This document shows positions 35,482-46,803 of a stretch of 64,000 nt of DNA, piece by piece; position 1 is the stretch's first letter; the number at the start of each line of letters is the position of its first letter. The position numbers and the translations under genes are program-made. The stretch comes from Dictyophora rubrovolvata (lineage: Eukaryota > Basidiomycota > Agaricomycetes > Phallales > Phallaceae): the NCBI GenBank assembly GCA_029959195.1, contig CP114124.1:1178001-1242000 (forward strand). The letters run 5' to 3'. The notes under the pieces are model-generated. The model was not told the DNA's origin. It saw nothing but the letters and a program-made list of their open reading frames with translations, and did no database searches.

Positions 35482-36560
35482 CGTGACGGGGTTACGGGAA
35501 TACCAACTTGCTGTCTAACAAGACTTCAGGTCCTACATTAACGATACCCAGTAGTGTATGCCATCCAAAACTTACGGGTTCAGGGTTTGCTCTGGAGTTG
35601 AAGTGGCTCTATCTTGTAAGCTAGAATTGGCCTTAGGAGGGGCCTGGTTGATAGGAGAAACCTGGCTGGTAAGAGGGCTGACATGGGTAAGGTGATTAGC
35701 TGTCGGGTAGAAAAAGTGAGAGAATACCGTACCGTGACAGGGTTATGGGAATACCAACTTGTTGCCTAACAAGATTTCAGACCCTACATTAATGAAACCC
35801 TGTAGCGTATGCCATCAAGAACTCACGGAATCAGGGTTTGCTTTGGAGTGGAAGTAGTTCTATCTTGTAAGCTAGAACTGGCCTTGGGGGGGACCTGACT
35901 AGGAGGACTAACATGGACAAGATGATTAGCTGTCCGAGAAAAAAAGCGAGAGGACAGCGCACCGTGGCGGGGTTATGGGAATACCAGCTTGTTGTCTAAC
36001 AAGATTTCAGACCCTACATCAACGATGACCAGTAGTGTATGCCATCAAGAACTCACGGGATCGGGGTTTGCTTTACAGTAGAAGTGGTTCTATCTCGTAA
36101 GTTATAATTGGCCTTAGGAGGGGCCTGACTAGTAGGAGGGCTGACATGGGCAAGATGATTAGCTGTCCGGGAGAGAAGCGAGAGGACAGCGCACCGTGGC
36201 GGGGTTATGGGAATACCAGCTTGTTGCCTAACAGGATTTCAGACCCTACATTAAGTAGTGTATGCCATCAGGAACTTACGGAATCAGGGTTTGCTTTGGA
36301 GTGGAAGTAATTCTATCTCGTAAGTTATAATTGGCCTTAGGAGGGACCTGGCCAGTAGGAGGGACCTGACTAGTAGGAGGACATGGACAAGATGATTAAT
36401 GATTAGTTGTCCGGAGAAAAAAGCGAGAGGACACCGCACCATGACGGGGTTATGGGAACACCAATTTGCTGTCTAGCAAGATTTTAGACCTTTCATTAAC
36501 AATACCCCGTAGCGTATGCCATCAAAAACTCACGGAATCAGAGTTTGCCTTTTGTTTTTG
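35290..36560 (-). repeat. Tandem array of about five 235 bp exon-like units
   Basis: The unit recurs near 35290, 35570, 35825, 36055 and 36280, with a partial one at 36530. Each carries, on the minus strand, a pyrimidine-rich acceptor (..CGGACAG), about 103 nt of Pro/Ser-rich coding-like sequence (PPKANSSLQDRTTSTP-like) and a donor GTGAGTTCTTGATGGC, followed by intron-like sequence (TACAGGG.., TTTCAGACC). Splice sites are conserved better than some codons. 103 nt is not a multiple of three, so joining successive units would shift frame; at most one is likely used per transcript. Confidence 0.75.
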
Positions 36561-36635
36561 ATAGTTAGGAATAATTGAAACACTTGGTATTATGACGCAC
36601 TTCGGGTCTGCTAACTCCTTTGAAACCAGTGACAT

Positions 36636-37125
36636 GGCATCTCTTCAGAAGAGGAAGGTAAGGTTAGCTTGGGTCTGAAAAAGTTACAAATGATGATATG
36701 TACAAATTATATGGCACGAATCGAGCTTTTTCGTCTGGACTTGGGTTTACTAGTAGCCTTTTCAGTTTTTGAAAGATCTATGTTAAACTAGTTAGCAATA
36801 GTCGAGATATTAGACATTGAATATTTTACGCTGGGTGAGCATGACATCTTTTTGATTAATATGATATTCGGGTGAAGCTGTTGAACATCAGCACGAGCTG
36901 GAGTTGCCAAGCCCAAGCCTTGGGCAACACTCCGTATCCTATCATAACAGTCCGTAGAGTCAATGTGCGATGTAAACCTAAGTTTGAGGGAGACGATGGT
37001 ATTGACGTCATTTCTAATAAGTGCATAAGCCATGAGACAACTTGAACGAGCGTAGTAGTATAAAGTCAACTTGAAAGTCACCCCGAGGCAACTCGGAGGC
37101 GCCGGATTCGGAGCTGACGTGACTT
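36636..37125. other. Divergent intergenic region upstream of ATG10
   Basis: 490 bp between the candidate start of the coiled-coil gene and ATG10. A 97-residue minus-strand frame at 36788-37081 has no recognised domain. Nothing else seen. Confidence 0.4.
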
Positions 37126-37903
37126 ATGGCGGCGTTGACGCGGTCTTCGTTTGCACAGGCTTGTCAGAAATTCATCTCAGTAAAGAACGACAACGACAAT
37201 CAAAACGAGTTTCTGGCGCGTGGATCTCGAGGATGGAAGTGGGTAAATCACTCGGTTCGTCGTCCTCCTCAGACCTCATCAGTAAACGTGTTTTATTCAC
37301 ATTTTTTTAGACTATAGTACACGGTCACTATCTAGGATATCTTGAGCGCATCGGATACACGTCTAGACTGTCACAAGCACAGCGCGAGATTCCAGTCGAT
37401 GAGGAGACGAGCAACGTTGTAGAAGACGAGGACGAAAGCACTGCAGTGCAGGACCTGAGCTCATCAGAGTTGCTGACTGTGCAGCAGCACATTGCTTTCT
37501 CCCCAACGTTTCAAACGCCTGTGTTCTATTTTCTAATCTATTCACAAGGTACGTTTGATCATCTTTCCTCTATTCTATTACTCAGCAAGACGCTTTCTCA
37601 GACGGTGCGGTATTGCCTCTGTCAGAGGTAATGCAAACCACATTCTTCAGTGGAGACGCTCTTCCCTCAGATGCGCAAATAACTCCTCATGGAATCTCAT
37701 TTCACAATTCCAACTTTCCCGTACTTTCGCTCGGTGATCATCCGGTTCTAAATGAACCCTATTGGTACCTCCACCCGTGTCAGTCCTCCACTGCTGTAGA
37801 TGAGCTCATGCAAGCCAGGCCTCAATGCGATAATGAAGACCCTTTGCTTTCGTGGCTTGAAACATGGTTTTTGGTACTTCGATCGATTGTGGACATCAGA
37901 TGA
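37126..37903 (+). CDS. ATG10: Autophagy E2-like conjugating enzyme Atg10
   Basis: Three exons: 37126-37242, 37311-37548 and 37590-37903, totalling 669 nt (222 aa). The catalytic block NEPYWYLHPCQSS carries the HPC cysteine that binds Atg12. It is preceded by TPVFYFLIYSQ and FHNSNFPVLSLGDHP, both typical of the family. The acceptor at 37588-37589 was chosen because it keeps frame; the nearby AG at 37584-37585 does not. Atg10 transfers Atg12 to Atg5 during autophagosome formation. An acidic insert (VVEDEDESTAV) lies before the core. Confidence 0.9.
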
Positions 37904-38344
37904 ATAAATGGATGACATTCATAACATGGTGAAACAGACAGTCTCGAGTTGAAGCGCTCCCGGAACGGATATTAGCCAGGCACGATTCGGTTATAGAAGT
38001 CGAGATCTCTCTTAAACCGGTAGCCCTCACTACTTTATGACGAGACTTCAAATGACACATTTCCAATACAGTCCGACATGCTAGGGATTACATACTAGTG
38101 TATGTATTTATAGTACAAACTTCGTATCAAAGGTCCAGGCTTGACCAAGTAGTCCGTATGAAGCGTTGACCCCAAAAACGCGGTCTTTTCTACAAAGAGA
38201 TCAACTATTCCAATTATAACTATCCCTCTAAAATCACGAAGACTCTACACTATACTTATCGAGCCTTCTTACCGTGATTCGCCCATATTGCTCAAGGCCG
38301 CTGTGATATGTCCAACTGTACTACAGCCGGCACTACTTTCTGCT
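37904..38344. other. Intergenic, convergent 3' flanks
   Basis: 440 bp with no frame or structured RNA that I can support. Confidence 0.4.
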
Positions 38345-38734
38345 TTATAATCGTTCACGACATGTCAATTTACTATACACCGTCAGATTTGACATAGGAA
38401 CAAACAAACAATCATGACTGACCGACGTTGAAGGTCCAATCTGAGGACCAGAACTTGACTCGAGACTCATCGGTCCAACAACGGGCTTTCCACGAAATCG
38501 TTTCCGCATATCTAACTGAATAGAATATTAGTTCCGTGCATTATTTCAGAAAAGGAGGGAACATACTTGGCTACGTTTGCAGTCAAACACCGCTCGTCGT
38601 AGCGTTTGACATTCTTGAGGAAGCTCGTTCATATGTTCTTTGAGACAGATTGAAGGCAAAATTTTATCCTTAACGACACAATCCGAGCGCAACAAGCATG
38701 CTTTCAATGCGTTCAACAGAGGTTCACAGGACAT
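38345..38734 (-). CDS. PET191: Cytochrome c oxidase assembly factor Pet191/COA5
   Basis: Two exons: 38567-38734 and 38345-38515, 339 nt in total (112 aa). Starts MSCEPLLNALKACLLRSDC, giving a first CX9C pair. The second CX9C is CQTLRRAVFDC. Exon 2 begins LDMRKRFRGK, the conserved end of the family core. Twin CX9C proteins fold by disulfides in the mitochondrial intermembrane space; Pet191 is needed for complex IV assembly. The C-terminus is about 30 residues longer than usual, so the last exon may end earlier by splicing. The start codon is 77 bp from that of IBA57. Confidence 0.88.
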
Positions 38735-38811
38735 GCCGACTGCTTTGGCTCCACGAAGGGTATGGTTTTTTGTTTATCTAATCAGAATTTGTAAGCAGGA
38801 CAACATGGAAT
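38735..38811. promoter_or_regulatory. 77 bp divergent promoter, PET191 / IBA57
   Basis: Smallest divergent spacer in the window. Both flanking products act in mitochondria. Confidence 0.45.
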
Positions 38812-40141
38812 ATGTCATTTAACTGCTGCACTCGCATTCCTCATCGAGCATTTCTTTCAGTCCTCGGATCACATTCAACGCAATTCTTACATGGAATATT
38901 AAGTGTTGGCCCACCCATCCCGTCAAAAGGTGCTTTCTTTACTGCTTTCTTACATGCCCAGGTCAGCCGCACCTCAAAGCAACCAACCATCAACAACTAA
39001 CTCTTTCTAATATATATATTTTACTCGTGATATCTAATTAGGGCAGAGTGCTCTATGATGCTTTTGTATATCGACATCCTAACACAGATGAAGGATATCT
39101 GGTCGAATTTGATTCGAGAGCTTCCGATGCACCGCCGTTATTGCCTTTACTGAAACGTTACGTTTTACGGTCCAAAGTGAAGATTACGGATGTCACTGAT
39201 CAATGGGATGTTTGGGCTGCTTGGGGCGGTAATCCTGAAAACCATGGTTTTGATGATCGAACATGGAGATGGTCTCGAAGTGGCGCTGTAGAACCGGTAT
39301 GGGAGACAGATGAATGGCCGTGGAATGGCGTCGAAAACCGGTTGCTCGTCCGAGATAGAAGAGCACATGCTATGGGTAAAAGAAGGGTCATTGAAAAGGG
39401 GCTAAAACGTTGGTAATTTCATCAGATATTACCGTATTTCTCATGACTTTTTTGAAATTATAATATTTTTTTTCAGCCCCAGAATTTACAAATTGTGATG
39501 TCGTATCTTCGACTGATTACGCTCTTCACAGAGTGGAACAATGTGTCCCAGAAGGAATAGACGACATTCCCCCTCTTCAAGCGTTTCCCATGGAATCCAA
39601 TTTAGACATGATGGGTGGCCGTATGTTATTTCACGGATGTTCTAAACAAAGGAATTTTGTACCTAAAAATTACTGTTATTCCAGTCGACTTCCGAAAGGG
39701 GTGCTATGTCGGTCAAGAATTAACAGTCCGCGTGTATCACACCGGAACGGTTCGAAAAAGAATTTATCCAGTTGTTCTCGAACACAGCAACACAGGGTAT
39801 GAATTTCCATTAAATAATAATCGCCGCTGTCCTCTCCCCTTCCCCTTTTTCTTCTTCTTCTTACATTTCCATTTAGAGGAGAAGAATTGCCACCGACAAC
39901 CTTAAACCCAGGAATGGATATCACTGCTGTTCAGCCTGGAAGACCTCAAGGGGATACCGCACGACCTCGAGCGAGTGGTAAACTCCTCACTACAGTGGGT
40001 AACCGAGGACTGGCACTACTGCGAACTGAACAAGTCGAGAGTCCTAATCGACACTCTTTCGTATTGGTTGCAGATAGGTCAATACGGTTAACACCTTTTC
40101 GACCTTCATATTGGCCTGTTCCAGAAGAACGGGCTTCATGA
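38812..40141 (+). CDS. IBA57: Iron-sulfur cluster assembly factor Iba57 (YgfZ/GcvT family)
   Basis: Five exons: 38812-38961, 39042-39375, 39477-39620, 39685-39796 and 39877-40141, 1005 nt in total (334 aa). The folate-binding-fold N-terminus reads [20 protein letters not shown]. The family signature [15 protein letters not shown] with its cysteine is split from MMGG by an intron. The second exon uses the donor after ATGG at 39375; the later GT at 39413 would give an early stop. Iba57 works with Isa1/Isa2 to build [4Fe-4S] clusters in the mitochondrial matrix. A clear cleavable presequence is not obvious after the chosen ATG. Confidence 0.92.
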
Positions 40142-40298
40142 TAGACATAATATGTGTGGTCTTGTAACTTCCAGTTCAGATCTCGTGATTTTCATATCAT
40201 CATACAATCGCTCACCACGCGCTCACTAAAAAATCATCATGAGAAATGCTTTGGTTTTTTAATTTTTAATTTTTAATTTTTTGCTTGTTTTGTTATTA

Positions 40299-42251
40299 TT
40301 ACATGTTTGACTGGCTGTTCCTTTTCAACCCTATCATTTCAAGCAGAAAGGTCAAACAACCCGCCACGGACATTATGAACCACAAAATATAAATAAAAGC
40401 TTTACCCTTCCAGGTGGAAACATCCATCTCGGCAGAACGGTTGCTAGCATTCACCCACCCGAAAGCTCTTGGTAACATTTCTGACTCAAATTTTTCACTA
40501 GTGAGCTGTACTAGTTGCGAAATCTCTTCTGGGCCTGCGTTTTGAAAAGAACGGGCGAGGTTGGCGATATAAGGAAGTAAGCCTGCGGCATCACGAAGAG
40601 CCTAAAAGAAGGTTATTTTCCAACGCGTTTTATAGACATGTAGAAATTAAAACAATGGCAAACCTGGTTTGCGCCCATCCCTCGACCAGCTGAGTTCGCG
40701 AGTCAGCTCCAAAGAAAGAATATTACATAGACAAACTCGTGAAATCTCACGTGTCATTGGATGCATGCTATCACCAATGAGAAAGACGCGGGGGTGTCCG
40801 CCGTTTTTTCCGATCCATCGCTGTGCGAGTTCTCGCCAATTATGCGGTGGCTGAACGCTCGTTTCCATTTCCGCCGTCAACCGTATTGTGTCGACAGGAC
40901 CAATGTCGAGAACATCAATAATTGATTGGTGGATACCTTTCGAGCGCATCAGTTCTTTCGCATGATTCCGCTGGGCCATTTTTAGATCGACGTCACTGGC
41001 ATTATTAAATCGAGGTGATATATGACCAGGGAATGATATGGCCCAGTAGATGTGTGGCTGTGAAGGTGATATAGAAACTATCAGAGAATAATAAATGAAT
41101 GTATTCTCTTACATCTTGATAGTATGGTTTATCTGAAGCTGTTGTTAAATCTCCTGGGTCTTCTGTGCGATACGTGGATATAAAACCGAAAATTCCTGAC
41201 CCGAAAAAACTCTAAAAATTAAAATATAATGTGAAGATAAACCCGCTCTAACCGAAAGTAAAAGAACGAAATAAAAAGATTATGTTTACTTACGATAGCA
41301 CCGTCATTTTGCAAGACTCGTGGTAATTTGGCTAGGACAACGTCGTTTACAGGGCCACGAGACGCGATATGGTAACCACCATGTACATGCGTCCGATTAT
41401 TCAAGCCAATTTGATCGGCAATCTAAAAATGCACGTAAGAAATGAGTATATAGATGGTAAACCGGAATCCTTTATAAGAAGAAATTTCTCACATTACTTT
41501 TCGACCCATCAGCAGCAACCAAAACATCCCCCAATTCGAATGTACCATCATCAAAAAATATCTTTACATGTTCACCTTCTTGGTCATAAACAATGTCGTA
41601 AGCAACGACCCGTCTTGAGAATCGCATAACGTTAGAGGCGATGACTTTGCGCAAAAGGAATGCGCGCAAGACTCCACGAGACATGGCTCTTGCTTTTGCG
41701 TATATTCTGAACGATGAAAAACGAAGTAGAGGTTCCGCAGTTTTTGGGTCTATCAGTGTCGGTGCCTCAGGCACGCCTGTTGTCATTATCATAGCTTTGA
41801 GTTATATTTGTGAGTGGATCTAGCGAAAAGGAAACCATGCCTGCTCCGTATCTGCATTTGAGCTCGGCGTATGTGACATCGTCCAGACACTCTTTGAGAC
41901 TCGAGATGCCATCTTGAGCGAGCTGTGATAGGGTCAACAGTCGATATTAACAAGATTAATTGAGCGGCGGTCGAGTTTGATTAGACTGACACGAATTTGA
42001 TAACCCCCACGCTCTTTCAAATACTCGACTTGATCTTTTTCGAAAACTGTGATGTCGAGAGGTACGAAAGGAGCAGCATTGAGCAGCCCATTCGCAAGAG
42101 TTAGACCGCCTGACATGAAACAAAATATGAGTTTTGCTTTTCTCGATCTGCCATAGTAACGACGACTCGTACTGAGACCACCGCCAACGATGAGCACTCG
42201 CAAACGTCTTTGAAGCGTTGAACTTGATGTCGACGACGAGGCAGACTGCAT
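40299..42251 (-). CDS. FAD-dependent monooxygenase with C-terminal membrane anchor
   Basis: Starts MQSASSSTSSSTLQRRLRV at 42251. The Rossmann motif VLIVGGG-GLTLANGLL is split by an intron and followed by DITVFEKDQ. The DG motif is DVLVAADGSKS. The second FAD motif is RVFLIGDSMHPMT, then RGMGANQALRDA. This is the salicylate-hydroxylase-like (PHZM/UbiH) class, which hydroxylates aromatic or polyketide substrates using NAD(P)H. The C-terminus has a hydrophobic segment (AFIYILWFIMSVAGCLTFLL), suggesting a membrane anchor. No biosynthetic cluster surrounds it. Substrate unknown. About eight introns. Confidence 0.85.
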
Positions 42252-42649
42252 GTCGAACTAAGAAGGAAAAGGGACAAAGGAAAGATAAAGAAGGGAAGGT
42301 AGTTTCGTGTTAAAAATGCTAAGATTTCTCATTGCCTTTATCGGGAAGCGCTGGACTTCCAACAAGCGTCATGAGTTTTTTCAAAAATCGGTGACGGGAT
42401 TTCCGACGTGTCGGAAATGGCACGAATAATAAATTAGCTAATATACAAGTCATATACAAGTCACACATCTGTTGCGTGTCACACGACCGACCTGGACCCC
42501 TTGTCAGGTGCCTTCCCATCTTGTGACATGTGTGACCTTTTCAATTTCTTTTTTCCTTCGCTCTCGACTCCCGCTGAACGTTGTGAAACATTTCTTGACG
42601 TGCAGGGCAGCAGAGAGATAACTTTTTCGACGTTTGCTTTTGCTCAATA
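42252..42649. promoter_or_regulatory. Divergent intergenic, FAD monooxygenase / PHD-SPOC gene
   Basis: 398 bp between divergent ATGs, containing several GTGTGACA/TGTCACAC-type short inverted repeats around 42460-42535. No gene seen. Confidence 0.4.
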
Positions 42650-45600
42650 ATGGCATCGCGTGTCACTCGTAGTAATAACAATAGTGGCCGCAGGCTGTCT
42701 TCTGCATCTTCTGCTACAACGCGCTCAAAAACCGCCACCTCCAAGTCACAGGCACTTAGTTCTCGACAGGATCCCCCTGCCTCCAGCGGCAAAAGGAAGG
42801 TTTCTTTAGGTAAGGCTCAGGATGTGTGGTGTACCTGCAAACAACCAGACGACGGGACGCCAATGATAAGGTGTGAATCGTGTGCGGACTGGTGAATAAA
42901 ATTTCCATTTTAGAATGAATTCTCTTACCGTCTGTGTCTTTTCAGGTTCCATTTTTCTTGCATTCAACTATCCGAACGTGATGCGGAGGATATTCGTAAG
43001 TTTACTACTCCTTTTACGGAGTTGGGTATGTGATTCTAATCTCCTTTCCCCCAGAAGTGTACATATGTGATGCATGTCACGACAAAACTAAACTATCAAC
43101 AGTCCGTGAGTTTACGCTTCCTTCCTATGTTTTCTTTGATATACAACAATACTCCATCGTACGATTGTTTATCTACTCTCTTCTACGAGCGGATGACTCA
43201 TTTATCCATCGCCAATGAATCGACTCTCAGTGAGATTGGTGATCAAATGCTATGCCCTACCCGGTGCACTTTCATCTCTTCCGTCATATCGGCTTAACAG
43301 CTGCGTGGTGTACTTAAGAAGTCCCCATTCTATGATTGTCTTTTGAGAGCAGTGCATTGAGTATGCAGAAGAGTAAACAACGATGACGATCGATACTGAT
43401 GGATAATACTATGTCTCTATCGTTTTTTTCTTGAGTTCTTTGCATGAGTTACCGTCGTAGTAGTGCTATTATTTCATAGAATTTGATACCATTGCTTGTT
43501 CCTTTTTTTCGTGTGAACTCTCATATACTAACAAGCCTTTTTCTAACATCTAGATGAATGGGAAGGACCTGAGACCATCGAGAAAGTACGGCAAGCACTC
43601 GACCACGGTAAGAACCGCGACACGAAATCTGTTACTCCTTATCGAAGGGCTCGAAGCGCCAGCGAAATTCCGCCGGACTCGCCAATAATAGACGACGATG
43701 ACGATGACGACGACGGTGTTGCAAGTGGGGATGATTATCGGGAAGAGGCAGACGAGGAAATAAAAAGTTGGAGAAAAGGAGGGAATCGGGTGCGTCATTA
43801 CTTCCGTGAGAACGGTACTTTTTTTTCTAACACTCTTTCACTTAGATCGCATCATCGGATGAGGACGACAAAGATAGCGACGACGACGGGTCCTCTCACC
43901 GTAATTCCCGTTTAAAACGGAAACGCAGCAGGAAGGAGGCGCAACAGCGCAAACGGACACGTAAATCAACGACACCCGCCGAAGTATCAGATGATGAAAC
44001 CGCTGAAGACTCAGGACTTCGCCGACTAAAGAAAAGGTCTCCTCAGGCCAAGGACCACTCTGACTCTGCGCTGGATGCAACTCGTAAATACTGTTTGTCG
44101 AAATTGCAAGAAGTCTTAACACCCATGTTTTTGGAATTCGCCAAACATACGACAGACGACGTTTCCGATACCACCAAGGAAGTTCCAGAGCTCACTGAAG
44201 ACGAAAAACAAGCCGTTGAAGAGAGAGCGCTCAAGTATTCTCATGAGCTAGAAAAATGTCTATATGACATTTACGGCGAGATAGATAAGAATGGTCAAAA
44301 AGCTGCTGTTGGAAAGTACAAGTAAGTGTGTTTCTTTTTACAAGAAAACGTTTGCGGCAGCGTTGACGTTACCCTTGACAGAGATCGATTCCGTATGCTT
44401 ACGTTTAACTTATCTCAAAAAGACCGATATCATCTACGTAAATCTATTGGAACAAATTCACTTCCGGAGATTGAATTATCAAAAATGTCCAGCGTCGATC
44501 TCGCGAATGAGACAATTAAACAAAGGGTTGAAGCCGCCAACCGAGAGTCGCTACATCATTCCATCTTGACGGAACGACCTACCCTGCCTCGAGCAAAGAT
44601 AACCCACAAAGGGGAAGAGATAATTGAAGATATTGAAGGCTTCGATATTGGCAAACGATTTCGAGAAGAGGAAATGCTGGAACGGGAAAGAGAGCGAGAA
44701 AAGGCGTCTAGAGAGAAGGTCAAAGCCCCATCTATCTCACCTGTTTCCCCTGTCCGACCATCGTTCGGTCCGCAAGATATTCTGGCTCAACAGCATACTG
44801 TTGCTTCTCAGATGGCTGCTCAAGCTTTGGCTGTACAAACCGCTAACCTTGCGCAAGCACATACGAAAGTTGATACACCCACAGAGCCAAGCTTCAGATT
44901 GGATGATCTTATTGCGATTGACCTCCCTGACTCTCCGAATCAAGGTCCTACTGAATTACCCGCTACTAGCGAAGCCCCTTCCGTCGATGAAAAAGTTCAT
45001 AAAGGATCTTCTTCCGAATCTCAGACTGAGCAGCAGGAATCCATGTCACCAACTACGGCGTTTGATCTAAAAAATGTCTGGTCTGGTAATGAAAGTACGC
45101 CACAGGAGTCGTCTGGATCGCCTATCGTTTCAGCAAGGCCTGATGACGGAAATGATCTTCCACACGTAGATATTGACTTGGGTACTGCAACCCACGATGA
45201 AGATTTTGATATGTTTTTGGCTGAAACCGAACCACCACACGCGACCGCACCCGTGCTTAGCGGGCCAGAGCGTGAGCAAGCAGCCTTTGAAAGTATACCA
45301 ATTGTTTGGAACGGAAACGTAAGCATCATTTCGCTTATAGGAATATGTCATCGTGCTGATTCATTATTACTGGATTTTAGATTCTCATGCCAGACTCAGA
45401 GCAATGTCCCAAAGTGCAGGCTCGACAAGTTGGAGGAAGACCAATTGATTCACTCTCATCTCAATGGAGCATATTATTTCCAACTCCTTCTCATCAGTTA
45501 AGAATTGAAGGAAGAGTACCTGTTAATGATTCCGCCAAATATATAACGCAGAATAGATTGAATGTTTCGCGTGAATTAGTTGTGGTTGCTTTCACACCTG

Positions 45601-46504
45601 CGGATGAACGTAAAGAGTACGATGAACTGCTGTCTATTCTCATTAGTAGAGGGTAAGTTAATATCATTGCAAGTTTACTATGCACTCGTTCATTCACTTC
45701 TTCAGGCGTCATGCGGTAATTCATCCATGGGGTTCGCGTCCAACTCCAGATGCACCAGGAAAGGAACTATATCTCGTCCCAGTTGTCTCAAAGCAACCTC
45801 TTCCGGACTACGTGGAATTACTGGATCTCACTCAGTTTCCAAAACAATCAGATGAAAATAGACTACTGGGAGTTTTTATTCTGAATAAAGGCAAATTTGC
45901 CGCTCCAGCAGCATACACCCAACCGCTCGCGCCACTACCGCCATCTGGACTACCACTCCCACATACAGTCCCTAATCTATTAACGAATTTGTCCGCTACG
46001 TTACCCCCTCCTATTCCATCAATTCCATCGGTAATTTCGAATGTAAATCAAAACCCGCCCCTCAACCCAGATCTAGTATCCAAACTCTCAGCAGAACAAA
46101 TTGAATCACTTCTCCAAAGCGTTCTCGCCAACAATGGCGGTCTTCCAACTTCTTTACCAATCTCTACTCCAGCTGTTCCAACACCGTTCGCACCTCTACC
46201 TACCTCGATTGCTAATTTACTACAACCTCTCGCTCATCCTTCTGCACCATACCCTTATTCTCCAACGCAGCAAGGACCGCCTAATACACATCCCAATTCA
46301 TTTACCTTTAGTCCGCGTGGGGATTCTGGCTCAGAAAGAGATAGATCCGCCCCTCCGTATGAAAGGCATAATGATCGAAGTGAAAGGGGGCGTGGACGTG
46401 GAAGAGGGTTTGAAAAGACACGAGATGGCGGCTGGGCCGGCAGAGCAAGAGCTAGAGGACGAGGTAACAAAGGCGGTGGTGGAGGACCACACGCGTGGTC
46501 ATGA
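42650..46504 (+). CDS. PHD-TFIIS central-SPOC domain transcription regulator (Bye1/PHF3-like)
   Basis: A PHD finger starts at WCTCKQPDDGTPMIRCESC, continues over an intron with FHFSCIQL and ends YICDACH. After acidic and basic linkers comes a TFIIS central domain (YCLSKLQEVLTPMFLEFAKH, KDRYHLRKSIGTNSLPEIEL, MSSVDLANE). A SPOC domain follows (IPIVWNGN, WSILFPTPSHQLRIEGRVP, VIHPWGSRP, LYLVPVVSKQPLPDYVELL). The C-terminus is Pro-rich and ends in RG/RGG repeats. Bye1 binds H3K4me and elongating RNA polymerase II. The intron at about 43107-43552 is roughly 440 nt, by far the longest in the gene. Confidence 0.9.
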
Positions 46505-46803
46505 AGTTGTCCACCTTCGTGCCTTCGTTTTCTTTTTTTTGATCCACCCCATTTATCGTCTTTTTACTTGTATCCCGACTCTTCTCATTCTTATTTTGTA
46601 TTCATGTGTATCATAACAACAGCAGGAAATCTTACAATAAAACATAATGTTGCGCGATTGAATTAGCTGATATTAACTAAGTCGAAAGATTTGTGTCAGA
46701 AAGTAATAAAGTTATTAATGAAGTCATAACATATTGAATGCGGAAACAAGGATGGTCATTAATCTCATGGCATTCTGTCTACCGATAAGAACTCCTTCGT
46801 TAA
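46505..46803. other. Convergent 3' flanks
   Basis: 299 bp with AATAAA-like signals near 46637 and 46707 (plus strand). No gene. Confidence 0.4.

Noticed and set aside
35290-36560. A chain of repeated exons forming one long repeat protein
   Set aside because: Units of about 103 nt do not keep phase; joining them yields TAA/TGA at once.
39376-39416. Extension of IBA57 exon 2 to the donor at 39413
   Set aside because: It puts exon 3 out of frame; the donor at 39376 restores it.
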